64,000 bases of DNA from JAKLKS01 sp964370855 (lineage in GTDB: Bacteria; Planctomycetota; JAJSAM01; JAKLKS01). A program made the position numbers and the translations under genes. How positions within the stretch are numbered: position 1 is the stretch's first letter; each line of letters begins with the position of its first letter. Shown piece by piece: positions 1 to 9,357 of the stretch. Where the stretch lies: NCBI GenBank assembly GCA_964370855.1, contig CAYJMF010000001.1:176599-240598 (forward strand). The letters run 5' to 3'. A model generated the notes under the pieces. The model was not told the origin of the DNA and ran no database searches. It saw only the letters and a program-made list of their open reading frames with translations.

Positions 1-313
1 CCGCGGGAGTGGAACCGTCCATCCTGGGAATCTCGAGGGTCGGCCATCCAATGGCTCGACACCCTGAGTGGTCTGGGGGATTCCTGCGGCCTCCATGCGC
101 GCCCCTGAAGAACCTCCGTAACAAACTGGTAACAATGATGTTGTGAATTCGCGACAAGAGCGGAGCCCCTGGAGTAGCGCTGCGAGGGTGGTTCCACTTC
201 ACATTCCACTTCACATTGCGGCCCAGCCGTGCTAGCATCCCCCGGGTCCGGATCGTCGGTCCTCCCCGGACGCGTCGGGGGACGCGACGTCCACCCGTCC
301 GGAGGTAAGAGCC
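1..313. other. Upstream region of the first cassette, no complete gene
   Basis: No complete gene is visible here. Frame 1 is open from the window edge to a TGA at 106-108 and could be the last 35 codons of an upstream gene, but 35 codons are too few to judge. After it comes a locally AT-richer stretch (about 115-150) and a perfect 13-bp tandem repeat at 192-217. The Shine-Dalgarno GGAGG of the next gene is at 301-305. The promoter of the downstream cassette most likely lies here, but no convincing -35/-10 pair was found. Confidence 0.4.
192..217. repeat. Perfect 13-bp tandem direct repeat upstream of the cassette
   Basis: The 13-mer TTCCACTTCACAT occurs twice head to tail (192-204 and 205-217), about 100 bp before the first start codon of a cassette whose second gene encodes a helix-turn-helix protein. 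A tandem operator bound by that protein is a reasonable inference. The sequence itself shows only the repeat and its position. Confidence 0.6.
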
Positions 314-1111
314 GTGCACGAGATCAGGAACCCTCTTGTGGATCCCCCACCGAAGGAGATCCCGCTTCCCCGGTCTCCCCTGGCCCGGGTGGTCGCCCAG
401 GTGCGGTTCCCCGTCGTCGCCTCCGTGTCCCGGCAGGACTTCATCGGTTCGTTCCAGGAGGCCATCCGCGCCGAGTACCCCGTCCTGCGCCCGGAGAAGG
501 GGCGCACGATCATCGCGGGGCCGGGAGGGCTCACGTCCGAGGACAAGACGGTCTGGCGCTTCATGGAAGTCGATGGGGCCTGGCGAGCGACCCTGGCGCC
601 CGACTTCGTGGCCATCGAGACGACCAGGTACACGAGCAGGGATGACCTCCTGGGCCGGCTGGGGCGGATCCTCGAAGCGACGGAGAAGCACGTCGGGCCC
701 AGGGTCGTGGATCGCCTCGGACTGCGCACCATCGATCGCCTGGAAGAGGCGGCGCTGTGCGAGATCCCGACCCTTGTTCGACCGGAGATGATCGGGGTGC
801 TCGGGACCCCGTGGGGAAGCGGCGCCGACCACTCCATCTGCGAGAGCGCTTTCGATCTCCCCGACGGGTCCCGGCTGCAGGCCAAGTGGGGCGTCCTCCC
901 CAGGGGCAAGACCGTGGATCCGAGTTCCATCGAGCCTCTCGATTCGCGGACCTGGCTCCTCGACCTGGACCTGTTCACCGAGAAGCCCGGTCCGTTCGAC
1001 AGCGGAGCCATCGTGGAGCGGGCGAGGTGCTTCGCCGGGCGCATCTACACCGTGTTCCGCTGGGCGGCCACGCCCGCTTTCATCAGGCGATACGGGGGGG
1101 AACCGGAGTGA
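314..1111 (+). CDS. TIGR04255-like family protein
   Basis: This 265-residue protein looks like the sporadically distributed TIGR04255 family, whose biochemical role is unknown. Support comes from the N-terminal segment in which a proline-rich start (PPPKEIPLPRSPLARVV) leads into a QVRFP strand, from the mid-protein LGLRTIDRL segment, and from the C-terminal FRWAATPAFIRRYGGEP, where family members characteristically end with a similar F-x-x-x-x-T-P-x-x-x-x-x-Y motif. There is no signal peptide or membrane segment. The GTG start at 314 has GGAGG eight bases upstream. The stop overlaps the GTG of the next gene by four bases (GTGA), so the two are translationally coupled. It is the first gene of a tight three-gene unit. 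The family name is a recollection of family features, not a search result. Confidence 0.65.
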   Translation: MHEIRNPLVDPPPKEIPLPRSPLARVVAQVRFPVVASVSRQDFIGSFQEAIRAEYPVLRPEKGRTIIAGPGGLTSEDKTVWRFMEVDGAWRATLAPDFVAIETTRYTSRDDLLGRLGRILEATEKHVGPRVVDRLGLRTIDRLEEAALCEIPTLVRPEMIGVLGTPWGSGADHSICESAFDLPDGSRLQAKWGVLPRGKTVDPSSIEPLDSRTWLLDLDLFTEKPGPFDSGAIVERARCFAGRIYTVFRWAATPAFIRRYGGEPE

Positions 1112-1806
1112 GCGGGTTCGACGCCGGCGTGACGGGCGGTGGCGGCACCTCCTCGGGCGCTACCGGGGACGAGTACGTGGCCACGTCGGCCCTGCTCGCC
1201 TTCGGCCTGGTGATGTTGCCGTGGGGAAGTTCCTCCGCCGCGAACGCCACGACCTCGACCTCCGCCGACTGCGTGCGGGAACCTCCGGCCGAATTCCGCG
1301 GCACCAGCAGCGGCGACGGCGCCATGGCGGTCGCCATCCCCAGCCAGGGCATGCTGCATGACCTCCGCGCGCGGTCCGGCCTCACGTGGGAGCAGATCTC
1401 CCGCCTCCTGAAGGTCAGCCGCAGGTCCGTACACCTCTGGGCGAACGGGAGCACCGTGACCCCGGCCAACGAGGAGCACATGGGGCGCGTCCTCTCCGTC
1501 CTGCGGGCCGCGGACCGGGGGAGCCCTCGCGAAACCCGGGCGGCACTGCTCACTCCGTCTCCGGAGGGGGTCGTTCCCTTCGACCTCCTGGCGGACATGA
1601 GGTACGAGGCGGCACTGGAACTCCTGAAGAGCATGCGCGGCAGGACAAGGCCGCGCCGACCCCCTCTCTCCGAGGAGGCCCTGGCATCGCGGCTCCCCTC
1701 GCCTCCCGATCGCCTGGTCGGAGCACTCCACGAACCCGAGCAGGAAGCTCCGAGGAAGTCGAGAGTCGCAAGAGCCATCAGGACCAGGGACCGTGGCGGA
1801 AGGTGA
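1108..1806 (+). CDS. Helix-turn-helix DNA-binding protein
   Basis: The protein has 232 residues. A helix-turn-helix lies at about residues 85-115 (LTWEQISRLLKVSRRSVHLW), resembling XRE/MerR-like recognition helices. It is preceded by a hydrophobic stretch (about 28-40) and a Ser/Thr/Ala-rich linker that could be a membrane segment or just a flexible N-terminus. The C-terminal half has no recognised domain. The GTG start overlaps the previous stop (GTGA). The gene's end overlaps the next gene by 14 bases, so all three are probably one transcript. In this position it is likely to act as the cassette's regulator, possibly at the 13-bp tandem repeat at 192-217. A role other than autoregulation cannot be excluded. 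Confidence 0.7.
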   Translation: MSGFDAGVTGGGGTSSGATGDEYVATSALLAFGLVMLPWGSSSAANATTSTSADCVREPPAEFRGTSSGDGAMAVAIPSQGMLHDLRARSGLTWEQISRLLKVSRRSVHLWANGSTVTPANEEHMGRVLSVLRAADRGSPRETRAALLTPSPEGVVPFDLLADMRYEAALELLKSMRGRTRPRRPPLSEEALASRLPSPPDRLVGALHEPEQEAPRKSRVARAIRTRDRGGR

Positions 1807-2656
1807 CGTCCCCGCAGGGGAACAGCCCCCTCCTCGATGCCTCCTTCCGGAGTGGCGACAGGGGGACTGCGTAATCGGCCCCCAGCGGTTCTACTACCGC
1901 GCGGCCGAGGTCGGAACCGCCGCCGCCGGAGAGCCGCCGCAGGATGGGAACGGCGACGACGTCTGGAAGGAGGAGGTCGAGGGACTGGTCGTCATCACGC
2001 AGAACTGCGACATCGAGAGGGACGTGAGCGTCTATCCACGGGTGGAGGTCGCGGCACTCGTGAAGCGAGACGGGAAGTTCGTGAAGGAGGTGGCGCGCCA
2101 GCGCCGGCCGAGGTTCGCCCTGGTGCCACAGGTCGCGACCATGGGTCTCGTCGCGGACCTCTCCAGGGTGATGGTCGTGGAGAAGGAGGTAGTCGCTGCG
2201 TGGCCCCGGCATCCGGGATGCGTCACGGATGACGATCGACGTGCGTTCGCTCGCGCACTGGCCAGGAAGTACGAGCGCTTCGCCTTCCCCACCGACTTCA
2301 CCACTCTCGTCGGCGAACTGACGGACATGTTGAAGGAGACGCACGATCGGCCTTCGCCTGAAGGGCGTGCCCTGCGCGCACTCCAGTGGATCCGTGTCCG
2401 GGCGGACCCCGGCTGGGACGAGGAGCAGGTCTCCCTCGAGTTCCTCTTCGTGCGGAGCGAGGTCGACGCGACCTTCGAAGGACGGACCTGGGAGGAACTC
2501 GCGAAGAAGTGGATGGCGCTCGTGCCGACGACCGGACGGTTCAAGAACATCACATGGGAAGTCGCCGACATGGACCGGTTCACGATGAGGGACTTCGTCG
2601 CGACCGACCCTCTGGACCTTGACCGACTCTCCGGGGCGGCGAGACCGGCGGACTGA
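1793..2656 (+). CDS. Conserved protein with NCDI motif, third gene of cassette
   Basis: The product has 287 residues and an unknown function. It appears soluble and has no signal peptide. Visible features are an early WRQGDCV segment, a hydrophobic strand leading to ITQNCDIER at residues 68-76, a basic-aromatic helix (ARKYERFAFP), and a C-terminal DPLDLDRLSGA segment at about 271-281. The last is repeated, with only synonymous changes, in a gene remnant at 9358-9432. The GTG start at 1793 lies inside the previous gene (14-nt overlap), which argues for coupled translation. The combination with a TIGR04255-like protein and an HTH protein looks like an accessory cassette, perhaps toxin/antitoxin-like or defensive. 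That is inference only. Confidence 0.6.
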   Translation: MAEGDVPAGEQPPPRCLLPEWRQGDCVIGPQRFYYRAAEVGTAAAGEPPQDGNGDDVWKEEVEGLVVITQNCDIERDVSVYPRVEVAALVKRDGKFVKEVARQRRPRFALVPQVATMGLVADLSRVMVVEKEVVAAWPRHPGCVTDDDRRAFARALARKYERFAFPTDFTTLVGELTDMLKETHDRPSPEGRALRALQWIRVRADPGWDEEQVSLEFLFVRSEVDATFEGRTWEELAKKWMALVPTTGRFKNITWEVADMDRFTMRDFVATDPLDLDRLSGAARPAD

Positions 2657-2798
2657 GCGCTCCCACGTGCCCGGGCGGGCGAGGGCAAGGACGGACGCGA
2701 CTCCCGCTGACAGTCCTTCGCCACCATCCCCACCGCCCCCCCGGAGACCTGGATGCCGAGTTCACCGTCGAAGGCCCGACGGGTACCATGGCCGGGCC

Positions 2799-2864
2799 AT
2801 GAAGAAGGGAGTGCCGGTCGGGAACGCGATCCTCGTCGCCGCGGTGCAGGCAAAGGCGGAGTGA
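2799..2864 (+). CDS. Possible 21-residue leader ORF
   Basis: An ATG opens a 21-codon frame (beginning MKKGVPVGNAILVA) whose TGA overlaps the ATG of the next gene as TGATG. Such an overlap allows reinitiation. No strong ribosome-binding site precedes this ATG, and the Lys-rich start followed by a short hydrophobic run could be chance. It is listed because of the exact junction. Confidence 0.2.
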   Translation: MKKGVPVGNAILVAAVQAKAE

Positions 2865-4849
2865 TGACGACCCCGCTCGGAGGTGCGGGAGGGCGGGGGC
2901 ATCCGGGCGGAGCCACCGGGCGAAGGACCCGGCGGGACCTGGCCATGGCCATCGCGGTGGCCGTGGTGGCGGCCGTCGCGTGGGTGCTCCTCCGCACTCC
3001 GGAGATGGAGGAGCACGTGGTGCCCCCGGCGCCGCCGCCGGCCCCGCTCCCCGCGCCGGCGCCGGGGACGCCGGCCGTCGCGCCCCCTCCACCCGCCACG
3101 CCAACGAAGGCCGGCCCGCCCGCGCCGCCGCCCGCCGCCGCGGCGGATGCCCCCCCCGCGGACCCGCGACCCCTCCTCCGCGGCCGCGCGGTGATCCGCG
3201 CCCCCGACGGGAGCGAGAAGCCGGCGCCCGGCGCGCGGTTCGTCCTCCACGAACTGCCCATGGAGATCGAAGTGGCAACCGGGACGTACTGGAACACCCA
3301 TCGATTCATCGTCTGCGACGGAGACGGGCGTTTCGAGGCGCCGGTCCCTCCCGACGACGAGGTGGTCCTCCTGCCGGACCCCGGGGACGCGGCCTTCGCG
3401 TTCCCCGCGGGGCTCGGGAAGCTGCGGTTCGCCACCGACGCCGCCTCCCTCGCCGACGAGGTCCGCGTGCAACTCTCCCCGCGGGGCCGCGCCTCGGGCA
3501 TCGTCCTCGACCCCGCGGGAGAGCCCGTCGCCGGCGCGTCGATCTCCTTCGCCGCGAAAATCACGCAGGAGGGCCCCCTCTACACCGCCCCGGAACTGGG
3601 CTCCTCCCGGACCCTGTCCGGCCCCGACGGGCGTTTCACCCTGGAGGGGCTCCCGGTCGGGAGGACCCTGGCGGCGGTCGCGGCGAAGGCGCCCTTCCGG
3701 AAGAGCCTCTCCTCCCCGTTCCAGGTTCCCGAGGGCGGAACCGTCGAGGGCATCGAGATCCGCCTCCTCCCGGGCTGCGCCATCACCGGCCTCGTGACGG
3801 ACCCGGCGGGCGCTCCCCTTCCCGGCGCGCAGGTGCGCGTGACGACGGGGAACACGACGCGATGGGCGGGACCCAACGTCCCCGCCGATCTCCCCGACGA
3901 GGCCGTCGCGGGGCCCGACGGGCGGTACCGGATCGAGGGGCTCGAGCAGCGGGCGTACAGCGTCTTCGCCACCCTGGAGGGTCACACTCCCGCCGACCTG
4001 GGCGGGATCCACGCCACCGCCGCGGGGACCGAGGCGGGCCCCCTCGTGCTCGTGCGGGGAGGGGTCCTCCGCGGGATCGTCGTGGACGCGGAGGGGCAAC
4101 CGCTCACCGGCGCCTCCATCACCCTCCAGGGCGAGAACCGCAGCGGCGGCACGGCCACGACGGGCGCCGACGGGAGATTCGAGATCCGTCCCGTGGTCCC
4201 CGGCTCCCACACGCTCTACGCGGGAAAGGTCGGATTCGTCCAGCGCCCGCCGGAGAGCCTCGAACTGGCCGGAGGGGAGGAGATCCGGATCGTCCTCGAG
4301 CGGGGGTACGAGATCACGGGCACCGTGCTCGACTTCGACGGCAAGCCCGTCCCGCAGGCACGGGTCCAGGTCCACCCCTGGCCCACCAGGGGCGCGGAAG
4401 TCCTCGGAGTCGCCATGACCGACCCCCGCGGGAGGTTCTCCGTCGGAGGCCTCCCCGCCGGGAGCCACGGGATCGCGGTGACCGCGGTGGGCCACGTCTT
4501 TCCCGACTTCCCCCCGGTCCCCGCGGGGACCACGACCGTGGAACTCCGCACCGCACGGTCGGTCTTCATCGCCGGCCGGGTCCTGAAGCCGGAGGGGGAG
4601 CCCTTCCCCGACGCATGGGTGGAGGTCGCCGACGGCGGAGGGGTCGAGCCCCCGGACCACGTCGACCTCCGCCGGTTCCGGCGCGTGCTGACGGATGGGG
4701 AGGGCTGCTTCCGGGCCGAGGGGCTCCTCGGCGGCCCCTTCCACCTCCTCGTCCGGGCCCGGGACGACCTGCAGGAGGAGTCCCTCCGCGACGTCCCCGG
4801 GGACAGCGACGGCCTCGTCCTGCGGATGCGGCGGCGGGAGGGGCGCTGA
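2864..4849 (+). CDS. Membrane-anchored carboxypeptidase-regulatory-like repeat protein
   Basis: The protein has 661 residues. After a basic N-terminus (RRTRRD) there is one hydrophobic segment (about 27-43), likely a signal anchor, then a Pro/Ala linker of about 70 residues. The remainder is a string of about six carboxypeptidase-regulatory-like beta sandwiches, each with the pattern G-x-V-x-D-x-x-G-x-P-x-x-G-A-x-V followed by G-R-F-x-x-x-G-L. These domains usually have structural or adhesive roles outside the cytoplasm. No enzymatic domain is seen. The start at 2864 follows AAGGCGGAG. It converges on a 1173-residue relative at 4903-8424, leaving 53 bp between the two stop codons. Confidence 0.75.
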   Translation: MTTPLGGAGGRGHPGGATGRRTRRDLAMAIAVAVVAAVAWVLLRTPEMEEHVVPPAPPPAPLPAPAPGTPAVAPPPPATPTKAGPPAPPPAAAADAPPADPRPLLRGRAVIRAPDGSEKPAPGARFVLHELPMEIEVATGTYWNTHRFIVCDGDGRFEAPVPPDDEVVLLPDPGDAAFAFPAGLGKLRFATDAASLADEVRVQLSPRGRASGIVLDPAGEPVAGASISFAAKITQEGPLYTAPELGSSRTLSGPDGRFTLEGLPVGRTLAAVAAKAPFRKSLSSPFQVPEGGTVEGIEIRLLPGCAITGLVTDPAGAPLPGAQVRVTTGNTTRWAGPNVPADLPDEAVAGPDGRYRIEGLEQRAYSVFATLEGHTPADLGGIHATAAGTEAGPLVLVRGGVLRGIVVDAEGQPLTGASITLQGENRSGGTATTGADGRFEIRPVVPGSHTLYAGKVGFVQRPPESLELAGGEEIRIVLERGYEITGTVLDFDGKPVPQARVQVHPWPTRGAEVLGVAMTDPRGRFSVGGLPAGSHGIAVTAVGHVFPDFPPVPAGTTTVELRTARSVFIAGRVLKPEGEPFPDAWVEVADGGGVEPPDHVDLRRFRRVLTDGEGCFRAEGLLGGPFHLLVRARDDLQEESLRDVPGDSDGLVLRMRRREGR

Positions 4850-4902
4850 GGCGACGGCAGGACGGGAGCCGCCCGCAACGCCGGAGTCGGGCTCGCCCCT
4901 GC

Positions 4903-7900
4903 CTACTCCCCTCCCGCCGGGATCCTCAGGTCCGCCGACGGCGCCTCGAACTCCCCGAGCGGGAAGGTCTCCCCGAAGCGGGTCTCGGCGGTCAGGACGA
5001 TGCGGCCCGGGACGAGGCCCACCAGGGTGAAGACCCCGTCGTCCCCCGCCGCGGTGAACTCCCGGAGGCCGGGCAGGCCCGGTTGTGCGGCGACGACGTA
5101 GAACACCTCCCGGGCCTTCCGGGCGCCGTCCACGAGGAGGACGCGGAGACGGGCCCCGGGCCGGGTCCGCACCTCCAGCCCCGCCGTTCCCGGGGCGACG
5201 GGCCCGGAGGCCACGGGCGCGAAATCCGGGACCTCCTCCGAGGCGTAGGTCCCCCCCGCGTAGACCCGGAACCGGTAGGGGCCGAGATCCTCGAACTGGA
5301 ACTCCCCGCTCTCGTCGGTGCGTTCCCATCCGAAGGCCCCCGGCGCGTCCGCGGCCACCCCCTCCGCCAGGGCGCGCACGGGGACGCCCGCGCCGACGGG
5401 CAGGCCGTCGGGGTCGAGGACGCGGCCGGAGATCCGGCCCGCCCTCTCCAGTTCGATCACGACGTCCACGCTCCCCGCGGGAACGGCGGCCACGCGGGCC
5501 TCGAGGAACCCGTCGCAGAAGCGCGTCACGAGGTCGTAGTCCGTCCCGGGAAGGAGGGGCCCGGCCTCGAACCGGCCGTCGTGGATGGAATCGGCGTCCC
5601 CCCCCATGTCGCGCAGCGAGGTCCCCGGCGGACCGTAGTGGACCCACCCGGACTCGACGGGGTTCCCCTCCCCGTCCACCACCGTGCCGGAGATGAAGAC
5701 GCCCCGGTGCAACCGGAGCACCACCCCGGCGGTCCCCGCCGGGACTCCGTCCAGTGCCGCGGGCACGAGGTCCATGGGCCGCCGGGAGGACCAGGCCGAG
5801 AGGCGGTACTTCCCCTTCGGGAGTCCCTCGAAGGAGAAGGAGCCGTCCTTCCCCGCCTCCCCGTCACGGCAGAGGGGCGAGATCAGGTCGCCGAAGGGGT
5901 TCACCATGTCGACCCGCACGTGGACGGGCTCCGCGAGGGCCCCCCCCTCCCCGTCCAGCACCCGGCCGGAGATGGAGAGCCCCGGGGAGAGTTCCACACG
6001 GAGCCCGCGCGCACCCACGGCGAGGTCCTGGATCTCGACGGGGACGAGTCCACGGGTCCCGGGGTCGAGGCCGTCCTCCCTCCCCGCGAGGAGATCGCAG
6101 GTCCGCGTGCCGTCGAGACCGTCGAGGAGGAAGGTCCCGTCGGCGCGGCTCTCCCCCCGCACCTCGTGGACGGGGCCCAGGTAGCCGGTCTGCTGGCGGG
6201 CCGCCAGGGGGATCCCCGGCAGCGGCGCCCCGGAGCCGGCGGCGACGACGAGGCCCGCGAGGGTGCCCGTGCGGTGGAGGACGATCACCGACTCCCCGCC
6301 GCCGCTCTCGCCGAGGGCGGCGCCCGGGTACCGGCCATCGAGGTCGGCGAGGACGTCGTACTCGCCCTTCCAGAGCCCTCCCACGGTGAACCGCCCGTCG
6401 GGGCCGGAGACCGCGAGCACGGCCCCCTCCCCGACAATGCGGTCCATGTGAAGCCACTCCGGCATGTGTCTGGACACCCGGATGGCCGCCCCGGGCAGGG
6501 GGCGGCCCTCTTCATCGACGACCCGGCCGCGGAGTTCCGTCGCAGGGACGAGGAGCACCTCGATCCCCTCCACGACCTGTCCCGCGGCGACCTCGCATCG
6601 GGGAGGGTCCTCGGGGAGGAACCCGTCCGCCGTCACCCACAGGAGGTAGTTCCCCGGGCGCACTCCCTCCAGGCGGAAGGTGCCGTCCTCCTCCGCGGCG
6701 GCCACCCGGTCCCCCGGTTCCGCCGGCCGGGAGAGACCGGGGTAGAACCCCGCACCGAGGAGGACCTCGGCCGATGGGGGGAGCGGCCCCCCTTCCACGC
6801 GGATCCGGCCGGCCACCGTGGCGCCGGGGAGGGCGGTCACGACCACGTGCACGGGGCGGTCGCCCTCGGGCACGGGGAAGGGCTCCGAGATGCCCGATTC
6901 CCCGGCGCTCCCGAAGACCCTCACCCGGACCCCGCTCCCGGGGAGGACGCCCTCGATGCGGAACCTCCCGTCGGCATCGGAGGGGTCGCGCGAGGAGATC
7001 CAGCCGGAATCCCCCTCACGCTCCTGGAGCACGGCGTCGATTCCCGGCAGGGGTCGGCCCTTCCCGTCCATGACCGTCCCCTCGATCACGGCCCCCCTCC
7101 GGAGGACGAAATCCCGCTCCGCCTCCTCCCCCGCCGCGACCTCGACGTGCGCGCGGCCGCTGTCGAGGAACGACCTCCCGCGCACGTGGAGACCGCAGGG
7201 CCCCGGCCGGACCCCGGAGAGCAGGAACCGGCCGTCGGGTCCGGATTCCGTGCGCACGTTGAACTCCCATCCCTCGTCGGATTCGGGGTACGCCACCACG
7301 TCCGCCCCCTCGACGGGAGTCCCGTCCGCTGATCGGACGGATCCCCGGATCCGCCCGCCCCGCGCGAGGGCGACCTCGACGACGGTCTCGCGGTCCGGCA
7401 GGAGTTCCGGGCAGGGCGCGTCCCGCTCCATCACGGCCGGGACGGCGCCCTCCTTCTTCGCCTCCCATCGGCCGAGCCGCCCCGCGGGGAGGCCCCGGAA
7501 GACCACGATGCCTCCCGCATCCGTCGGGGCCAGGGCATCCGCGGACCACGGGGAGTCGCCCGGTCCACCCACGCCGGCGTACACCCAGACCCCCGCGACG
7601 GGGCTCCCGTCGGCCCCGTCGCGGACGAGGAACCGGAGCGAGCAGCCCGCGGGGAGGACGAGGTCGAACCGCTCCACGGAGGGGAGGGTCAGGGTCCGGG
7701 CCGACAGCGCGACCCGGCCCTCGAGGACGACGGAGAGCGTGGCGGTGCCGGGGGGGAGGGCGGCCAGGCGGTAGCGGCCCTCCCCGTCCGTCGCCGTCCC
7801 GTGGATGCCCTCCGCCCATCCCTTCGCCACCACCCGCGCGCCGACGACCGGTTCCCCCGAGGAGGTCAGGACCCGCCCCTCGAGGGAGCAGGCCGGACCG

Positions 7901-8424
7901 AGGCGGAGTTCCACGGACCGTCGGCACCCCTCGGGCCGCAGGTAGACCTGCTCCTCCGCCGTGCACCGGCCTTCGACCGCGGCCCGCACGCGGAGGAAGC
8001 CGGCCGGGAGCCCCCCGAGGACCCCCCTTCCCCCGGCGTCCGTCGCGAGGCGGCCCACGGAGGGCCCGGGGTCGGGGGCGAGGGAGGAGATCCGGATCAC
8101 CGCCGGGGGAAGCGAATCCTCGGGATCCCGGAGGAAGAGGACTTCGGCCCCCGGGAGGGGCCGGCCCATGCCGTCGACGACCCGGACGGAGACGATGCGA
8201 TCCTCCTTCACGGGCTCCCCGGCCCCGGGCGGCGGGACCGCGGCCGGGGGACGCGGCGGTGCGGGAAGCGGGGCCGCCGGGGAAGGACCCGCCGGCGCCT
8301 TCCCCCCTCCGCCGGGGGCGGGACCGACCCGGGGCGCCCCGGGCAGGAGGAGGAGCCCCAGGGCGAGGGCCGCCACCGCCGCCATCGCGGCCACGACCTT
8401 CACCGCCCGCCGCCGGGATCCCAT
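4903..8424 (-). CDS. Large carboxypeptidase-regulatory-like repeat surface protein
   Basis: The protein has 1173 residues. It begins MGSRRRAVKVV, then a signal anchor (about 8-27), then a Gly/Pro/Ala linker to about residue 70. From there on at least ten repeated beta-sandwich units of the carboxypeptidase regulatory type continue to the C-terminus, recognisable by recurring SGRVLD, GRPLPGA and DGRFxxxGL motifs. It has no catalytic carboxypeptidase domain. It is predicted to sit outside the inner membrane with a repetitive rod. The ATG at 8422-8424 has GGAGG upstream. It is a paralogue of the convergent gene at 2864 and of those at 14609, 27293, 36090 and 51401. Confidence 0.8.
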   Translation of the reverse strand: MGSRRRAVKVVAAMAAVAALALGLLLLPGAPRVGPAPGGGGKAPAGPSPAAPLPAPPRPPAAVPPPGAGEPVKEDRIVSVRVVDGMGRPLPGAEVLFLRDPEDSLPPAVIRISSLAPDPGPSVGRLATDAGGRGVLGGLPAGFLRVRAAVEGRCTAEEQVYLRPEGCRRSVELRLGPACSLEGRVLTSSGEPVVGARVVAKGWAEGIHGTATDGEGRYRLAALPPGTATLSVVLEGRVALSARTLTLPSVERFDLVLPAGCSLRFLVRDGADGSPVAGVWVYAGVGGPGDSPWSADALAPTDAGGIVVFRGLPAGRLGRWEAKKEGAVPAVMERDAPCPELLPDRETVVEVALARGGRIRGSVRSADGTPVEGADVVAYPESDEGWEFNVRTESGPDGRFLLSGVRPGPCGLHVRGRSFLDSGRAHVEVAAGEEAERDFVLRRGAVIEGTVMDGKGRPLPGIDAVLQEREGDSGWISSRDPSDADGRFRIEGVLPGSGVRVRVFGSAGESGISEPFPVPEGDRPVHVVVTALPGATVAGRIRVEGGPLPPSAEVLLGAGFYPGLSRPAEPGDRVAAAEEDGTFRLEGVRPGNYLLWVTADGFLPEDPPRCEVAAGQVVEGIEVLLVPATELRGRVVDEEGRPLPGAAIRVSRHMPEWLHMDRIVGEGAVLAVSGPDGRFTVGGLWKGEYDVLADLDGRYPGAALGESGGGESVIVLHRTGTLAGLVVAAGSGAPLPGIPLAARQQTGYLGPVHEVRGESRADGTFLLDGLDGTRTCDLLAGREDGLDPGTRGLVPVEIQDLAVGARGLRVELSPGLSISGRVLDGEGGALAEPVHVRVDMVNPFGDLISPLCRDGEAGKDGSFSFEGLPKGKYRLSAWSSRRPMDLVPAALDGVPAGTAGVVLRLHRGVFISGTVVDGEGNPVESGWVHYGPPGTSLRDMGGDADSIHDGRFEAGPLLPGTDYDLVTRFCDGFLEARVAAVPAGSVDVVIELERAGRISGRVLDPDGLPVGAGVPVRALAEGVAADAPGAFGWERTDESGEFQFEDLGPYRFRVYAGGTYASEEVPDFAPVASGPVAPGTAGLEVRTRPGARLRVLLVDGARKAREVFYVVAAQPGLPGLREFTAAGDDGVFTLVGLVPGRIVLTAETRFGETFPLGEFEAPSADLRIPAGGE

Positions 8425-8558
8425 GGGGCCTCCGACACGAGGGTAACCCGTGGGGACGGCGACGTCTGCAACGACGGGGGGCGAGCGGAGCGCCTCGGGG
8501 AGTGCGCTCCCTTCCCGAGGTCATTTGGGAAGATCCGGCTCCGCCACGGAGAACCCGC

Positions 8559-9290
8559 GTGTCCCCCACCGTCACGAGCCCGGCCCGGCAGGCCGTCCTC
8601 CACCGCATCGCCGGGGCCGTGCTCGCCCTGCCCGCCGCCGGCACGCTCCGCGTCGCCATCGACGGCATCGACGGCGCGGGGAAGACGACCCTCGGGGACG
8701 AGCTGCGCGACGCGCTGGCCCCCTCCGGGCGCCCGATCCTCCGGGCCACGGTGGACGGCTTCCACCACCCGCGCGCCGTCCGGTACCGGCTGGGGAAGGG
8801 ATCGCCGGAGGGCTTCTACCGCGACTCCTACGACTACGCGACGCTCCAGGCCGTCCTCCTCGATCCCCTCGGCCCCGGCGGCGACGGCCGCTTCCGGAGG
8901 GCGGTGTTCGACGTGGACGCCGACCTCCCCGTGGAGGCGCCCGTCGAGCGGGCCCCCCCACGCGCGATCCTCCTGTTCGACGGCATGTTCCTCCACCGTC
9001 CCGAGCTGCGCGACGCATGGGACCTGTCGATCCTCCTCCGGGTCCCGTGGCCGAGGAACCACCACCTCCGGAAGCTCCTGGAGCGCGGGCCCGTGGACCC
9101 CGGGGAGGGCCGGTTCCACCGCTACCGGGAGGGGCAGGAGATCTACTTCCGCGAGTGCCGCCCCGAAACCTTCGCCGACCTCGTCGTGGACAACGAGGAC
9201 CTCGCGGCGCCGTTCCTGGTGGAGGAGGAGCCGCCCCCCTCCGGTCCGGGCGCGGCCGGCGGTTCCGCTGATCGCCTCCCCCGATGTTGA
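8559..9290 (+). CDS. Uridine-kinase-like P-loop phosphotransferase
   Basis: The protein has 243 residues. A P-loop GIDGAGKTT (36-44) follows a hydrophobic strand (LRVAIDG). The HHPR and SYDYATL segments and the later LLFDGMFLHRPE resemble uridine kinase/phosphoribulokinase-type nucleoside or sugar kinases that transfer phosphate from ATP or GTP. Substrate specificity cannot be read from sequence. The GTG start at 8559 is preceded by ACGGAGAA. An upstream ATG in the same frame would give an implausible Pro/Arg-rich extension antisense to the start of the neighbouring gene. The gene is divergent from 4903-8424 with a promoter region of about 130 bp between them. Confidence 0.75.
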   Translation: MSPTVTSPARQAVLHRIAGAVLALPAAGTLRVAIDGIDGAGKTTLGDELRDALAPSGRPILRATVDGFHHPRAVRYRLGKGSPEGFYRDSYDYATLQAVLLDPLGPGGDGRFRRAVFDVDADLPVEAPVERAPPRAILLFDGMFLHRPELRDAWDLSILLRVPWPRNHHLRKLLERGPVDPGEGRFHRYREGQEIYFRECRPETFADLVVDNEDLAAPFLVEEEPPPSGPGAAGGSADRLPRC

Positions 9291-9357
9291 GGAGGAGGGA
9301 GAGGGCGGCGGTCGGGCGCATGGTGCACCTCCGATTCGGGGGGGATTGCACTCCCGG

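Noticed and set aside
2980..7332. Open frame of 1450 codons on the plus strand
   Set aside because: It is Arg/Pro/Gly-rich, overlaps two well-supported genes in another frame or on the other strand, and has no domain. High G+C keeps such frames open by chance.
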